Source: an uncultured Cryptobacterium sp.
Lineage (GTDB): Bacteria > Actinomycetota > Coriobacteriia > Coriobacteriales > Eggerthellaceae
DNA length: 64,000 bases
NCBI GenBank assembly: GCA_958410215.1
Contig: CATYOF010000005.1
Location: 1-64,000 of the forward strand
Direction: 5' to 3'
Positions 34,243 through 43,703 of this stretch are shown one piece after another. Within the stretch, counting starts at the first letter, position 1. The number at the start of each line of letters is the position of its first letter. The position numbers were made by a program, and so were the translations under genes. The notes beneath the pieces were generated by a model. The model saw only the letters and a program-made list of their open reading frames with translations, was not told the origin of the DNA and did no database searches.

Positions 34243-34682
34243 GGTGTCCCCTTAAGCTTATTCAAAATGCAGAGCAACCCACCGATGGGCTACCGTAGTG
34301 GTTCATGTTTATCTGTTTTCAAGCCTCATTGTACCCCATGCCTGCAATTCTGCTGAAATTCCGGATGAGCACTCCTGTTAAAAAACTCAAACAACGGCAA
34401 GCTTCTGCCCGGCTGTATTGCCTTCTTACTAAACCCCTCAAGAGCAGCTACGCGCATTTTCACTCTTCAAGAATGCAAAGAGCACAGCGAAATAATTTGA
34501 CAAAAGATTAGAATATCCCAGGCTCTTTACTCAAATACCTGGGGCTGTGCTTTTGAAAGCATTCTTTCAGAGTGGCGCTCCGAATGCTCTTTCGCGGTTC
34601 AGTAGGAAGGCAATAAAGTTGTCTGAAAAGATAAGCTTTTAAAATCTCATGAGAAACGGACAGCTTATCAGTAACCACTAAG
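34243..34682. other. Intergenic region, no supported gene
   Basis: About 440 bp between the glycosyltransferase and rsgA. A CCCAGG/CCTGGG stem near 34515-34545 is the only hairpin I see; a 68-codon plus frame has no support. Confidence 0.4.
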
Positions 34683-35672
34683 CTATTTGCGCCGGCGAGG
34701 ATGCCCTCGTCTTGTTTTGATACGTTGTGCTTCTTCGCGACGAACTTTTACCTGTTCGCTTTCTTCACGCAAACGCACATACGATTCAAGGCGATCGGGC
34801 GAAAGTGTGCCGTCTTTTACTGCCTGTTTTACCGCGCAACCCGGTTCGTTGGTATGAGTACAATCGCGAAAACGACACGACTGAGCCAATTCTTCAATAT
34901 CGGCGAACGTAGCGCCTATACCTTCATCGGCATCCCATAAACCTAAGCCACGCACACCGGGCATATCGATCACACTTCCCCCTTGAGGAAGTTCGATGAT
35001 TTCACGTGAAACCGTTGTATGACGGCCTTTCCCATCCTGACGCACTGGCGTGGTGGATTGAATATCCTCTCCCACCAGCATGTTAACCAAGCTTGATTTT
35101 CCCACTCCAGAACGCCCCAACAGTACCGCCATTTTATCGCCATCCGCAATCATGTCTGCCAGCGCTGCGATGCTTTCGGGGTCCTTTTCAGAAACCACCA
35201 GTACCTTATCGTTACCAATAAAGCCATCAATGCGCGCCCGCATAGCTTCCACTTCTTCGGGGCTCGCCACTAAATCAGCCTTGGTAAGCACTACCGCAAC
35301 TTCCACTCCGGTTTCGTGGGCCAAAACCAGTTCGCGCTCAAGGCGACGCACGTTTACTTCTTCAAGAGGCTGGGCCACCAACACCAAGTCAAAGTTTGCA
35401 GCCAACGTTTGAGGAAGAGCGCGCTCAGTGGGATCTTTGCGCACAAAGCGAGACGTACGAGGAAGCGTTTCTTCAATGATGCCTTTATCGTGACCTTCAG
35501 GCAAAAGCACCGTCACAAAATCGCCAATAACTGCGCGCTGATCGCTTCCCTTCACCATAGCAATGGCATGTTCGCAACGAACCTCTTCGCCCGAGTCCAG
35601 ACGAACCAGGGGAAACCCGCGATCAAGCTTTACTACTCTACCCACCTGTTTTTGCGTGAATTCTTCCGACAC
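34683..35672 (-). CDS. rsgA: Ribosome small-subunit-dependent GTPase A
   Basis: 329 residues. N-terminal OB fold (about 10-85), circularly permuted GTPase: TKAD (G4) precedes GRSGVGKSSL (G1) and DMPGVRGLG (G3). The C-terminal zinc-binding domain has CRFRDCTHTNEPGC. It matures the 30S subunit. The start is GTG 35672, two bases after the stop of the OB-fold gene, with AAAGGA further upstream. The Arg-rich tail (RRGHPRRRK) is typical. Confidence 0.95.
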   Translation of the reverse strand: MSEEFTQKQVGRVVKLDRGFPLVRLDSGEEVRCEHAIAMVKGSDQRAVIGDFVTVLLPEGHDKGIIEETLPRTSRFVRKDPTERALPQTLAANFDLVLVAQPLEEVNVRRLERELVLAHETGVEVAVVLTKADLVASPEEVEAMRARIDGFIGNDKVLVVSEKDPESIAALADMIADGDKMAVLLGRSGVGKSSLVNMLVGEDIQSTTPVRQDGKGRHTTVSREIIELPQGGSVIDMPGVRGLGLWDADEGIGATFADIEELAQSCRFRDCTHTNEPGCAVKQAVKDGTLSPDRLESYVRLREESEQVKVRREEAQRIKTRRGHPRRRK

Positions 35673-35674
35673 AG

Positions 35675-36610
35675 CTACAGCATCCTTTCACGCTTAATGT
35701 AGTAGGCAACCATCAGTATTGCGCCCAACACGCAAGCAACTACCGCAACCCCCAAAATGCGCATGTTAGGAACAGGTTGCTGCTCATAACCTTCTTGTAG
35801 TGCTGATACTTCTTCAGCATGAATGTCTGACATACCTTGGTGTTCGGCACATTCCAAGTGATAGGTTCCTCGCACCTGTAATTGGGTGCCCACTTGGCCA
35901 TATTGCCCGTAGGTATCAATAATAGAAGACTGGTCTTTGGTCATAAACACCGCAACAATACTGGGATTTTCTTCATCATCTTGCAGGGTAATCCAGCACG
36001 TATCGGATCGGAATTCATCGTTTACGCGATCGCCCACTACCTCGCCTTTAACCAAAACGGTTTGCCCTTCGTAATACGAATCGGCTTCGGCTAAATCAGC
36101 AATGGAAGTTTCATATAAAAACGAGCTATCGGAAAGCTGATTAACGTAAATTTTATTGTCTAGGTCGTTTCCGCTGTCTTGGGCATCGCCGTTATCCTGA
36201 TTTTCGCTATCGCTTTGGCCGTCAGCACTCTGCGTTGACGCTTGGTCATCGGAGCTTCCTTCTCCTTGGGTGCCTTGCTGGGTTGCTTCTTCCCGAGCGT
36301 TATCCGCCCAAGCCGATAGCGGTGCCACACTTAAGCTGCACACCAGCAGCAAGCTTATCAAGGTTGCCAGCAGGGCCTTTGTTATATTCTTGCGATGAAA
36401 CACCTGAAATAACGACGCGGCGCTAACGGTTTGAAGGGCGTTCAAGCTTTCTGTCTGCAGCCTTTCGGCACCCAAACTTTCTTCCTGCAATCTTTCAGTA
36501 CCCAATCTTTTCGCCTGAAGGTTTTCCAAATGCAAGCGCTTTGCCTGAAAACGTTTAGCGCGAAATTTAGTGCGGAAGCTTTTTATTTGAACAGGGAGGG
36601 AAAAACGCAT
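35675..36610 (-). CDS. Exported OB-fold protein with repetitive N-terminus
   Basis: 311 residues. The first 65 are a heptad-like repetitive extension (ERLQEESLGAERLQTESL), then a hydrophobic signal-type helix (ALLATLISLLLVCSLSVA), an acidic Gln/Ser/Asp linker, and an OB-fold domain (about 170-275) with GQTVLVKGEVVGDRV and TCWITLQDDEENPSIVAVF, followed by a C-terminal membrane helix and KRERML. OB folds of this type occur in membrane-anchored nucleic-acid or metal-cofactor proteins; function unknown. It lies two bases after trkH and two before rsgA, clearly one operon. Confidence 0.7.
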   Translation of the reverse strand: MRFSLPVQIKSFRTKFRAKRFQAKRLHLENLQAKRLGTERLQEESLGAERLQTESLNALQTVSAASLFQVFHRKNITKALLATLISLLLVCSLSVAPLSAWADNAREEATQQGTQGEGSSDDQASTQSADGQSDSENQDNGDAQDSGNDLDNKIYVNQLSDSSFLYETSIADLAEADSYYEGQTVLVKGEVVGDRVNDEFRSDTCWITLQDDEENPSIVAVFMTKDQSSIIDTYGQYGQVGTQLQVRGTYHLECAEHQGMSDIHAEEVSALQEGYEQQPVPNMRILGVAVVACVLGAILMVAYYIKRERML

Positions 36611-36612
36611 GA

Positions 36613-38133
36613 TTAATCCCTTATCTTTCGTTTAGCCAAAGCACTTAAGGAAACAACCACCTTCACGATAAGGGCAATAAGGGTAATAAATTCAAGACGT
36701 CCTGCCCACATTTCCAGAATATACACCGCTTCCAATACTGGTGGCATACCGTGAGCAATAATACCTGAACTCAATCCACCATTTGAAGCCATGGAAACCG
36801 ACTCAAAAATAGCATCAAGCGCATCGTAACCATGCGCAATGCCTACCAGCGAGCCTAAAAGATAGGTAAATACAAAGAGGGCAGAAACGGTAAGCGCTGC
36901 TTTTGCCACTTCGGTCGTAAGCACCTTCTTACCCAGATGGAAGTAACGAACCGAAACTCGCGCAGTTCCTGGCGAAAGCGTTTCTTTAATGGTAGAAACC
37001 ATGGACTTTGCAATTAAGCCCAAACGGGAAAACTTCATACCACCTGCGGTACTTCCGCTCGAACCACCCACAGCCATCAAAATGGCAACAACCAAAAACG
37101 CGCCGGAAGAAAAGACCGTGGTCATTTGATTGTTGGTTACCGTTTGGAAGCCAGTTGTGGTTGATGCTGAAACAACCATAAATACGCCACGACGCAAAAG
37201 CGCCATAATATCCGAAAAACCTCCGGAAGCGCACAGGGAAAGCATTAAGACTACGGTTGCAATAAGCATCCATACCACACCAGTACGAATTTCGTAGTCT
37301 TTGAAAAAGGATACGGTTTCACCCTGACGAATCTTTACAAACAGAGCAAAGTTAACTGCACCCAAAAGCATCAGCAAAATACAAACCACTTCAAAAGCAA
37401 AGGAATGATAGTACATAACCGATTGCGAAGTGGGAGAAAATCCCGCAGTCGTAAAACCAGAAACCGCCATCCAAAGCGCATTCAAGAAACCACGCAAGGG
37501 ATCAAAACCGCCCAACATACAGAAAATGAAAAGCACTACCGTAGCAACGCCAATCATACCAAGAGCAATTTGGCTAATAAGGCGTACCGTATTAACAATG
37601 TTGGGTAACACGTGTTCGCTTCGGCCTTCAGAAGAATACAAGCCTGAAGTTGATTTACCAAAAATACCCAACGTTAAAGCGATAACAATAAGGCCTAAGC
37701 CACCAATCAGGTGCATGGTGAAGCGCCACATGTTGTCGGCGTACGAAATATGTTCGAGATCGATTACCAGCGATGCACCTGTAGTGGTCAAACCCGATGT
37801 TGCTTCAAACAGGGCATCCAGATAAGAACCGTAGTGGCCCGATAACGCAAGAGGGACCGCTGCTACAAATGCCAAAACGATCCACGATAAGCCGGTAACG
37901 GCAAGCGCCTGTTGGTGGGTAAGACGACCTGGCTGAATACGCATAAAACGTAAGGCCGACCCCACAATAAGTGAAACACCGATAGCCAGCAGATACCTAC
38001 ACGCTGGCTCCCATTCCTGACACACCACTGCCACTAAAAGCGGAACCGCCAAGGCAATGGTAAAAAATGAAATAAGTACGCCTAAATAATGACCGATAAC
38101 GCGCACATCGTACCAGGTAAATCGCTGCCACAT
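36613..38133 (-). CDS. trkH: Trk-type potassium uptake membrane subunit TrkH
   Basis: 506 residues from ATG 38133 (MWQRFTWYDV; TAGGTG upstream); the longer frame to 38232 overlaps the preceding small gene. Selectivity-filter segments of the four-fold pore repeat are visible: EATSGLTTTGAS, WMAVSGFTTAGFSP, VSASTTTGFQTV and ESVSMASNGGLS. It needs a TrkA/KtrA regulator, not present in the window. Confidence 0.93.
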   Translation of the reverse strand: MWQRFTWYDVRVIGHYLGVLISFFTIALAVPLLVAVVCQEWEPACRYLLAIGVSLIVGSALRFMRIQPGRLTHQQALAVTGLSWIVLAFVAAVPLALSGHYGSYLDALFEATSGLTTTGASLVIDLEHISYADNMWRFTMHLIGGLGLIVIALTLGIFGKSTSGLYSSEGRSEHVLPNIVNTVRLISQIALGMIGVATVVLFIFCMLGGFDPLRGFLNALWMAVSGFTTAGFSPTSQSVMYYHSFAFEVVCILLMLLGAVNFALFVKIRQGETVSFFKDYEIRTGVVWMLIATVVLMLSLCASGGFSDIMALLRRGVFMVVSASTTTGFQTVTNNQMTTVFSSGAFLVVAILMAVGGSSGSTAGGMKFSRLGLIAKSMVSTIKETLSPGTARVSVRYFHLGKKVLTTEVAKAALTVSALFVFTYLLGSLVGIAHGYDALDAIFESVSMASNGGLSSGIIAHGMPPVLEAVYILEMWAGRLEFITLIALIVKVVVSLSALAKRKIRD

Positions 38134-38144
38134 ACGTCGTGCAC

Positions 38145-38303
38145 CTACCCGAATACGAACAGAAATCGAATGACAATGGTGATCACGTACAACACAATAA
38201 GGAAGGTAACCATGCTGGCCAACACCGCGCAAAATCCAAGCACGGGGACAAGAAAGCGTTCCTTCTTTTCCGTCCTTATCATATTTCGTTCGATCTTTTT
38301 CAT
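38145..38303 (-). CDS. Small single-pass membrane protein before trkH
   Basis: 52 residues from ATG 38303 (MKKIERNMIRTEKKERFLVP), positive N-terminus then about 32 hydrophobic residues. It ends 12 bp before trkH. The ribosome site is poor. Position suggests a small accessory subunit of TrkH, comparable in size to KdpF-like peptides, but this is inference. A longer frame to 38384 is possible. Confidence 0.5.
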   Translation of the reverse strand: MKKIERNMIRTEKKERFLVPVLGFCAVLASMVTFLIVLYVITIVIRFLFVFG

Positions 38304-38411
38304 GGGGGCTATTCTAATACAACCACGCAAAAGAGGGGCTTCTACATAAAAGCGACGGCATAACTTGGACGCTTGCCCAAGCAACGCCGCCGCTCGTCAT
38401 GAAGCGCACGA

Positions 38412-38443
38412 AAAAGGCTCACCGTATATACGGTGAGCCTTTT
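38412..38443 (-). terminator. Terminator of the heat-shock operon
   Basis: A nearly perfect palindrome AAAAGGCTCACCGT/ACGGTGAGCCTTTT, downstream of clpB on the minus strand; it may also work on the other strand. Confidence 0.93.
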
Positions 38444-38477
38444 GAATAGCGAAAGCGTGTGAACTGAGCGAACCGGC
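38443..38477. repeat. Dispersed short repeat, inverted copy
   Basis: Reverse complement of 18635-18668 with two or three mismatches, directly beside the terminator and a REP-like palindrome. Confidence 0.65.
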
Positions 38478-38478
38478 A

Positions 38479-38505
38479 GTGACAAGTGCCCTGTCTGCTT
38501 GTCAC
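38479..38505. repeat. REP-like palindrome, copy 2
   Basis: GTGACAAG (38479-38486), 11-nt centre, CTTGTCAC (38498-38505), 10 bases beyond the clpB stop. Confidence 0.85.
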
Positions 38506-38515
38506 ACTTGTCCGT

Positions 38516-41317
38516 TTACTCCATTCCGCGCAGGATATCGTTTGCCTGCTTCAGTACATCATCGGCATCGCTATCATCGCTCGATGGATCTTCGTATTCG
38601 CCGCCTGCCAATGCAGAAGCGGTATCGCCACTTTCTACACGAGAACGATTTTCAACCGTTGCGCTGTAGTTGCCATCAGAATCCAGATCGATCGTCACCT
38701 TAGCGCCATCGCCAATATGACCATCAATAATTTCAGTAGCAACCCTATCCGTTACTTCGCGCTGAATTAAACGACGCAACGGACGAGCACCATACACAGG
38801 ATCGTATCCGTCAATCGCCAAACGTTCACGTGCGGCTGGGGTTACCACCAAGTCAATGCGACGATCTGCCAAGCGATCACGTACTCCATTCAACTGCAAA
38901 TCAACAATAGGCTCCATAGCCGCAATTGAAAGCGTATTGAACGTAATAACTTCATCAATACGATTCAAGAATTCCGGACGGAACGTGGTGCTAAGCGCTT
39001 CGTTGATCTTCATCTGCATTTCAGCCAAACGCTTTGCCGCCGTAGCTACATCGGCCTTCATCATGTCTTCCATCATGCTGCCCATGGAATCGCCTTCGTT
39101 TTGGTTAGCGAATTCACGAATGGACTGTGAACCAACATTGGACGTCATGATGATGATAGCGTTCTTGAAGCTGACCACGCGGCCTTGACCATCCGTCAAG
39201 CGACCATCGTCTAATACCTGCAGCAAAATATTGAATACATCCTGATGGGCTTTTTCGATTTCGTCCAGCAGAACTACGCAATACGGCCTACGACGAACTG
39301 CTTCGGTAAGCTGACCGCCTTCGTCGTATCCAACATATCCCGGAGGTGCACCAACCAACCTGGAAACGGAATGCTTTTCCATATATTCCGACATATCAAT
39401 ACGAACCATGGCTTTTTCACTGTCGAACAAGTATTCTGCCAGCGCCTTCGCCAATTCCGTCTTACCAACACCAGTTGGTCCCAAGAACAGGAAGCTGCCA
39501 ATAGGACGGTTCGGGTCGGAAAGGCCCGCACGATTACGACGGATAGCGCCCGCAACCGCAGAAACAGCCTGGTCTTGACCAATAACACGCTCGTGAAGTT
39601 TCGATTCCAAATCGGCCAGTTTCGCCATTTCGCCCTGCATCATCTTAGTAACCGGAATGCCAGTCCAAGCAGAAACTACTTCGGCAATTTCTTCTTCGCC
39701 AACTTCTTCCTTCAGAATTGCGCCATCTTGCTGACGGTTTTCCAACATCGCTTCAGCATCAGCCAGTTGAGCCTGCAGTGAAGGAATGGTGCCATAACGT
39801 AGCTCGGATGCACGCGCTAAATCGCCTTCACGAGTTGCGCGCTCTTCGTCCAACTGTGCCGCTTCAATGTCGGCCTTCAGGTTCTGAACACCAACAATGA
39901 CATCCTTTTCGTTCTTCCACATGGCCTTCTGCTTATCAAGCGCTTCTTGCGCCGCAGAAATTTCCTTACGCAAGGCTTCCAAACGTTCGCGGCTTGGCTC
40001 GTCAGTTTCCTTCATAAGCGCTTGCTCTTCAATTTGCATCTGAGTAAGCTTGCGCTCAGCAATATCTACCTCTTCAGGCATGCTGTCGATTTCGATACGC
40101 AAACGGCTTGCCGCTTCATCCATAAGGTCAATAGCCTTGTCGGGCAAGAATCGGTCCGAAATGTAGCGGTTAGAAAGTTCTGCCGCTGCAACCAATGCCG
40201 AATCCTTAATACGAACACCATGATGAATTTCGTACTTTTCCTTCAAGCCACGAAGAATGGCAATGGTATCTTCCACACTTGGTTCGCTTACCAATACCGG
40301 CTGGAAACGACGTTCAAGCGCCGCATCCTTTTCAATGTATTTGCGGTATTCATCCAAGGTGGTAGCACCGATAGCATGCAATTCACCACGAGCCAAGGCA
40401 GGCTTAAGCATGTTGCCCGCATCCATAGAGCTATCGCCCGTAGAACCCGCACCTACAATGGTGTGCAACTCGTCAATGAACAAAATAATTTGCCCATCGG
40501 ACTGCTTAACTTCACGCAGCACTGCCTTCAAGCGATCTTCGAATTCACCACGATACTTAGCGCCTGCCAGCATTGCCGGTAAGTCGAGCGCAATAAGCTC
40601 ACGATCTTTCAAACTCGAAGGAACATCGCCCGCAACGATACGCTGTGCCAACCCTTCAACAATAGCCGTTTTGCCCGTACCTGGTTCACCAATAAGAACC
40701 GGGTTGTTCTTGGTACGACGGGACAAAACCTGAATGGTACGACGAATTTCTTCGGAACGACCAATAACCGGGTCAAGCTTTCCTTCGCGTGCCGCCTGGG
40801 TAAGGTTGTTGCCATACTGTTCCAGCACTTCAAATTCAGGCTTACTGGTAGCATCGGTTACGCGCGTATCGCCACGAAGTTCCTCGTAGGCCTCTTCAAT
40901 GTTTTTGCGGGTAATACCCTGATCATTAAGAATTCGACCAGCCGTGCCGTTATCTTCCGCCAGTGCAATAAGCAGATGTTCCGTTGTTGCGTAAGAATCG
41001 CCCAGCTTTTCTGCAATTTTTACTGCTTTATCAATAAGCGAAACAAACTGAGGCGAAGGGGCAGTAATACCCATTCCCATAAAACCATTACCGCTTACCT
41101 TAGGCATGCGGTCTTCTTCCTCCTTTACGCGCGCCTGAAGTACCGCAGGTTCGGCACCAATGCGCGTAATAATGGCATTCATATTATGCTCGCCAGCAGA
41201 CAAGATAGCGTCAAGCAAATGAATAGGCTCAACAGCACTCGCTTCTCGCTCACCCGCGATGCTCATTGCCGACTGGAAAGCTTCTTGCGCCGTTAGCGCT
41301 AACTTATCTAGTCTCAT
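38516..41317 (-). CDS. clpB: ATP-dependent disaggregase ClpB
   Basis: 933 residues. N-domain (1-150), AAA1 with Walker A GEPGTGKTA and Walker B LFIDELHTIVGAG, coiled-coil middle domain (about 410-530), AAA2 with GPTGVGKTE and VVLLDEIEKAH, and the C-terminal small domain ending near RRLIQREV. It works with DnaK to dissolve aggregates. Longer than usual (about 860): the last 60 residues are an acidic Ser/Asp-rich tail. It lies 86 bp behind hspR. Confidence 0.97.
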   Translation of the reverse strand: MRLDKLALTAQEAFQSAMSIAGEREASAVEPIHLLDAILSAGEHNMNAIITRIGAEPAVLQARVKEEEDRMPKVSGNGFMGMGITAPSPQFVSLIDKAVKIAEKLGDSYATTEHLLIALAEDNGTAGRILNDQGITRKNIEEAYEELRGDTRVTDATSKPEFEVLEQYGNNLTQAAREGKLDPVIGRSEEIRRTIQVLSRRTKNNPVLIGEPGTGKTAIVEGLAQRIVAGDVPSSLKDRELIALDLPAMLAGAKYRGEFEDRLKAVLREVKQSDGQIILFIDELHTIVGAGSTGDSSMDAGNMLKPALARGELHAIGATTLDEYRKYIEKDAALERRFQPVLVSEPSVEDTIAILRGLKEKYEIHHGVRIKDSALVAAAELSNRYISDRFLPDKAIDLMDEAASRLRIEIDSMPEEVDIAERKLTQMQIEEQALMKETDEPSRERLEALRKEISAAQEALDKQKAMWKNEKDVIVGVQNLKADIEAAQLDEERATREGDLARASELRYGTIPSLQAQLADAEAMLENRQQDGAILKEEVGEEEIAEVVSAWTGIPVTKMMQGEMAKLADLESKLHERVIGQDQAVSAVAGAIRRNRAGLSDPNRPIGSFLFLGPTGVGKTELAKALAEYLFDSEKAMVRIDMSEYMEKHSVSRLVGAPPGYVGYDEGGQLTEAVRRRPYCVVLLDEIEKAHQDVFNILLQVLDDGRLTDGQGRVVSFKNAIIIMTSNVGSQSIREFANQNEGDSMGSMMEDMMKADVATAAKRLAEMQMKINEALSTTFRPEFLNRIDEVITFNTLSIAAMEPIVDLQLNGVRDRLADRRIDLVVTPAARERLAIDGYDPVYGARPLRRLIQREVTDRVATEIIDGHIGDGAKVTIDLDSDGNYSATVENRSRVESGDTASALAGGEYEDPSSDDSDADDVLKQANDILRGME

Positions 41318-41403
41318 CTATACTCCCTTCACTTTCGCGTTGTGCAAAAGTTCAAGTAATTACTTCCGTAATTCCCCTTAAAAGCCCACTGGGGGCCGAA
41401 ATT

Positions 41404-41784
41404 TTATAAAAGACGACGCAACACAATAGCGTTGCTTTCGTTTACTAATGAGTTAACACTTTCACGTGTTTCTAATTCATGCACTCTATCCGCCAAACGA
41501 CGTACCCGTTTGTGTAGTGCGTCCAACTCTTCGTCGCGCTCATCTAAACGACCCTTCAAATCAAGGATACGAATAACGCCAGCGAGGTTTATTCCTTCAT
41601 CCGTCAGAGCGTTAATAAGCTGAAGGCGCTCGATGTCCGCCTGCGAATACATACGGGTGTTGCCGCTGGTACGCTGCGGAGACACCAAACCCTTCTGCTC
41701 GTAAATACGCAAGGTTTGGGGATGGACTCCCGCAAGTTCGGCTGCCACGCTAATCATGTACAGCGGTCTGTTTTTGTCCTCCAT
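41404..41784 (-). CDS. hspR: MerR-family heat-shock regulator HspR
   Basis: 126 residues from ATG 41784, in a TAATG overlap with the dnaJ stop. MerR winged helix: MISVAAELAGVHPQTLRIYEQKGLVSPQRTSGNTRMYS (given as a description of residues 10-47), then a coiled-coil dimer helix (DERDEELDALHKRV). It represses the dnaK operon with DnaK as corepressor in actinobacteria. Last regulator before clpB. Confidence 0.93.
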   Translation of the reverse strand: MEDKNRPLYMISVAAELAGVHPQTLRIYEQKGLVSPQRTSGNTRMYSQADIERLQLINALTDEGINLAGVIRILDLKGRLDERDEELDALHKRVRRLADRVHELETRESVNSLVNESNAIVLRRLL

Positions 41785-42737
41785 TACCAAGCCCTCACTT
41801 TATCGTTCGTTGCTGCCTGGAAAGCTTCCAAGGCTTCAATTTGTTTTTCATTTAAGGTCCGAGGAACTTCCACTACTATAGTGAGCAATAAATCCCCGTT
41901 ACCGCTTGCATTCTTCCCTAGGCGAGGAGCACCTTTGCCCTTCACTTTAAGCACCGTGCCGCTTTGGCAACCAGCAGGAACCTTAATGCTTACCTTTGTT
42001 CCATCGGGAGCAGGTACCACTACTTTGGTTCCCAGCGCCGCTTCCGCAAACGTTACCGGCACCTTCATTAACACGTCCGCTTTGTCGCGCGTGTACAGAG
42101 GGTGATCGGCAATATGGATCGTTACCAACAGATCTCCCGCGGCACCTCCCTGAATTCCGGGAGCGCCCTTACCACGCAAACGAACACGACCGCCCTCTAC
42201 GGCACCGGCAGGAATTTTAATGGTAAGAGTTTCCTTTTCATTGCTTCCTGCCTTACCGATGCGCACCTTCTTTTCGCAACCCTTAAAGGCTTCATCAAAA
42301 GTAACCGTCATACTTACTTTTTTATCAGCGCCCTTTTGGGGACGAGGCTGCGCCTGATACGTGTGTGGCTGACCGCCAAAATTCCATTCGGTGCCAAAAG
42401 CTCCTTCGCCATTGCGGATACTTTCCAAAATATCTGCCCAGCTACCAAAGCCTCCAAAACCGCTACCGCCAAAGGGGTTGCCTCCCTGGCCTTGCCAAGC
42501 ACCTCCACCAAAAGGAATTTGGTTTTCGTTTGCCGTACCGTATTGGTCGTATAGCTTGCGCTTTTTATCATCGGAAAGCACTTCGTAGGCTTCGTTTATT
42601 TCCTTAAACTTCGCCTCATCACCACCAGCATCGGGATGATACTTACGTGCTAATTTACGAAACGCCTTCTTAATAGTGTCTGCGTCTGCGTCGCGTGGAA
42701 CGCCTAGCGTCTTGTAATAGTCAGGGGTTTGAGCCAT
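41784..42737 (-). CDS. dnaJ: DnaJ/CbpA-type co-chaperone (no zinc finger)
   Basis: 317 residues from ATG 42737 (GAGAGGTGGGA upstream). J-domain with YYKTLGVPRDAD and the HPD motif in KYHPDAGGDE, G/F-rich linker (about 75-115), then two C-terminal beta domains with GGRVRLRGKGAPG and GTVLKVKGKGAPRLG. The four CxxCxGxG zinc repeats of DnaJ are missing, so it is of the CbpA/class B type, the usual form in the hspR operon. Confidence 0.93.
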   Translation of the reverse strand: MAQTPDYYKTLGVPRDADADTIKKAFRKLARKYHPDAGGDEAKFKEINEAYEVLSDDKKRKLYDQYGTANENQIPFGGGAWQGQGGNPFGGSGFGGFGSWADILESIRNGEGAFGTEWNFGGQPHTYQAQPRPQKGADKKVSMTVTFDEAFKGCEKKVRIGKAGSNEKETLTIKIPAGAVEGGRVRLRGKGAPGIQGGAAGDLLVTIHIADHPLYTRDKADVLMKVPVTFAEAALGTKVVVPAPDGTKVSIKVPAGCQSGTVLKVKGKGAPRLGKNASGNGDLLLTIVVEVPRTLNEKQIEALEAFQAATNDKVRAW

Positions 42738-43050
42738 TCGTCCCACCTCTCATATTCTCTACAACAAGGGCGGACAATACACTCGCCCGCCCTTGCATTT
42801 GCCTCTACTTAATTGCTTGTTGTTAGCCGTTTGCAGCTTCGCCAACTTTGTCGATCCCTCTCGTTCTCCAACTGGCGAACTTCCAGGTCCACCAAAGTCA
42901 GCCGCCGACCTTTGTGAAACTCGCGGGTCCACCAAAGTCAGCGAGGGTTGTTTTGGCGAGCGTCATGAGCGTGAAGACAAAACGAAGCGTACTTTGTTAC
43001 GTGAGTTTTGTCTGGAACGCTCAGGGTACCGCCAAAACAAGCCGCAGCGT
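42738..43050 (-). other. Structured spacer between grpE and dnaJ
   Basis: An unusually long 313-bp gap inside the operon. A perfect 17-bp direct repeat GGTCCACCAAAGTCAGC occurs at 42886-42902 and 42926-42942. From about 42950 to 43037 a large imperfect hairpin: GTTTTGGCG/CGCCAAAAC outside, AGACAAAAC/GTTTTGTCT inside. Possible mRNA processing, stability or thermosensing element, or an inserted repeat. Confidence 0.6.
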
Positions 43051-43701
43051 CTACTTAGAAGAAGAATCGTTAGATTCTTCTTCGACTTCCCTTTTTGGTC
43101 CGCCTTGCGTAACCGTTACCATCGCAGAACGGATTACCTTGTTGCCCATGCGATAACCCTTCTGGTAAACCTCGGCTACCGTTTCATCGGGAACCGAAGG
43201 ATCGTCCACCGTAGCTACCGCAAGTGCTTCCAAGGCATTAAAGGCTTCGCCCTTGGGATCGATCATTTCAACCCCGTGCTTCGTCAGTACTTCCAACATC
43301 TTGGTATGTACTGCCTGAACACCACCAAGCAAGCCCGTTTCCCCGTTCTTTTCGGCATAATCGATGCTTCGTTCAAAGTCATCAATTACCGGGATCAAAC
43401 CTTCAACAAGCTTCTCTGCTGCGCGAGCTTTTTCTTCCTCGCGCTGTTCGTTCATGCGACGACGGTACGTATCCCATTCCGCATGAAGGCGAAGATACTT
43501 ATCTTGCCAAGCTGCAGCTTCCTTCTTTGCAGCTTCAATAGGATCTTCTGTTTCTTCCTTTTCGGAAGTTTCCTCTTCTGCTGCTTGAGCTTCCTGCTCG
43601 GCGGCTTGCGTATCTTCGGTTTCAGAGGCAGCAGTTTGCGCTGCCTCTGTTTCTTCTACCACTTGGTCTTCACGTACCTCGTCTTTTTCAGGCGCGGTCA
43701 T
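43051..43701 (-). CDS. grpE: Nucleotide exchange factor GrpE
   Basis: 216 residues. Glu/Ala-rich disordered N-terminus (about 1-60) longer than usual, long dimer helix (AAAWQDKYLRLHAEWDTYRRRM) and the C-terminal beta domain (VDDPSVPDETVAEVYQKGYRMGNKVIRSAMVTV, described only as residues 165-200). Exchange factor of DnaK. The start lies two bases after dnaK. Confidence 0.95.
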   Translation of the reverse strand: MTAPEKDEVREDQVVEETEAAQTAASETEDTQAAEQEAQAAEEETSEKEETEDPIEAAKKEAAAWQDKYLRLHAEWDTYRRRMNEQREEEKARAAEKLVEGLIPVIDDFERSIDYAEKNGETGLLGGVQAVHTKMLEVLTKHGVEMIDPKGEAFNALEALAVATVDDPSVPDETVAEVYQKGYRMGNKVIRSAMVTVTQGGPKREVEEESNDSSSK

Positions 43702-43703
43702 GA

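Noticed and set aside
42886..42942. CRISPR-like repeat in the grpE-dnaJ spacer
   Set aside because: Only two copies of a 17-mer with one 23-bp gap; no array and no cas genes.
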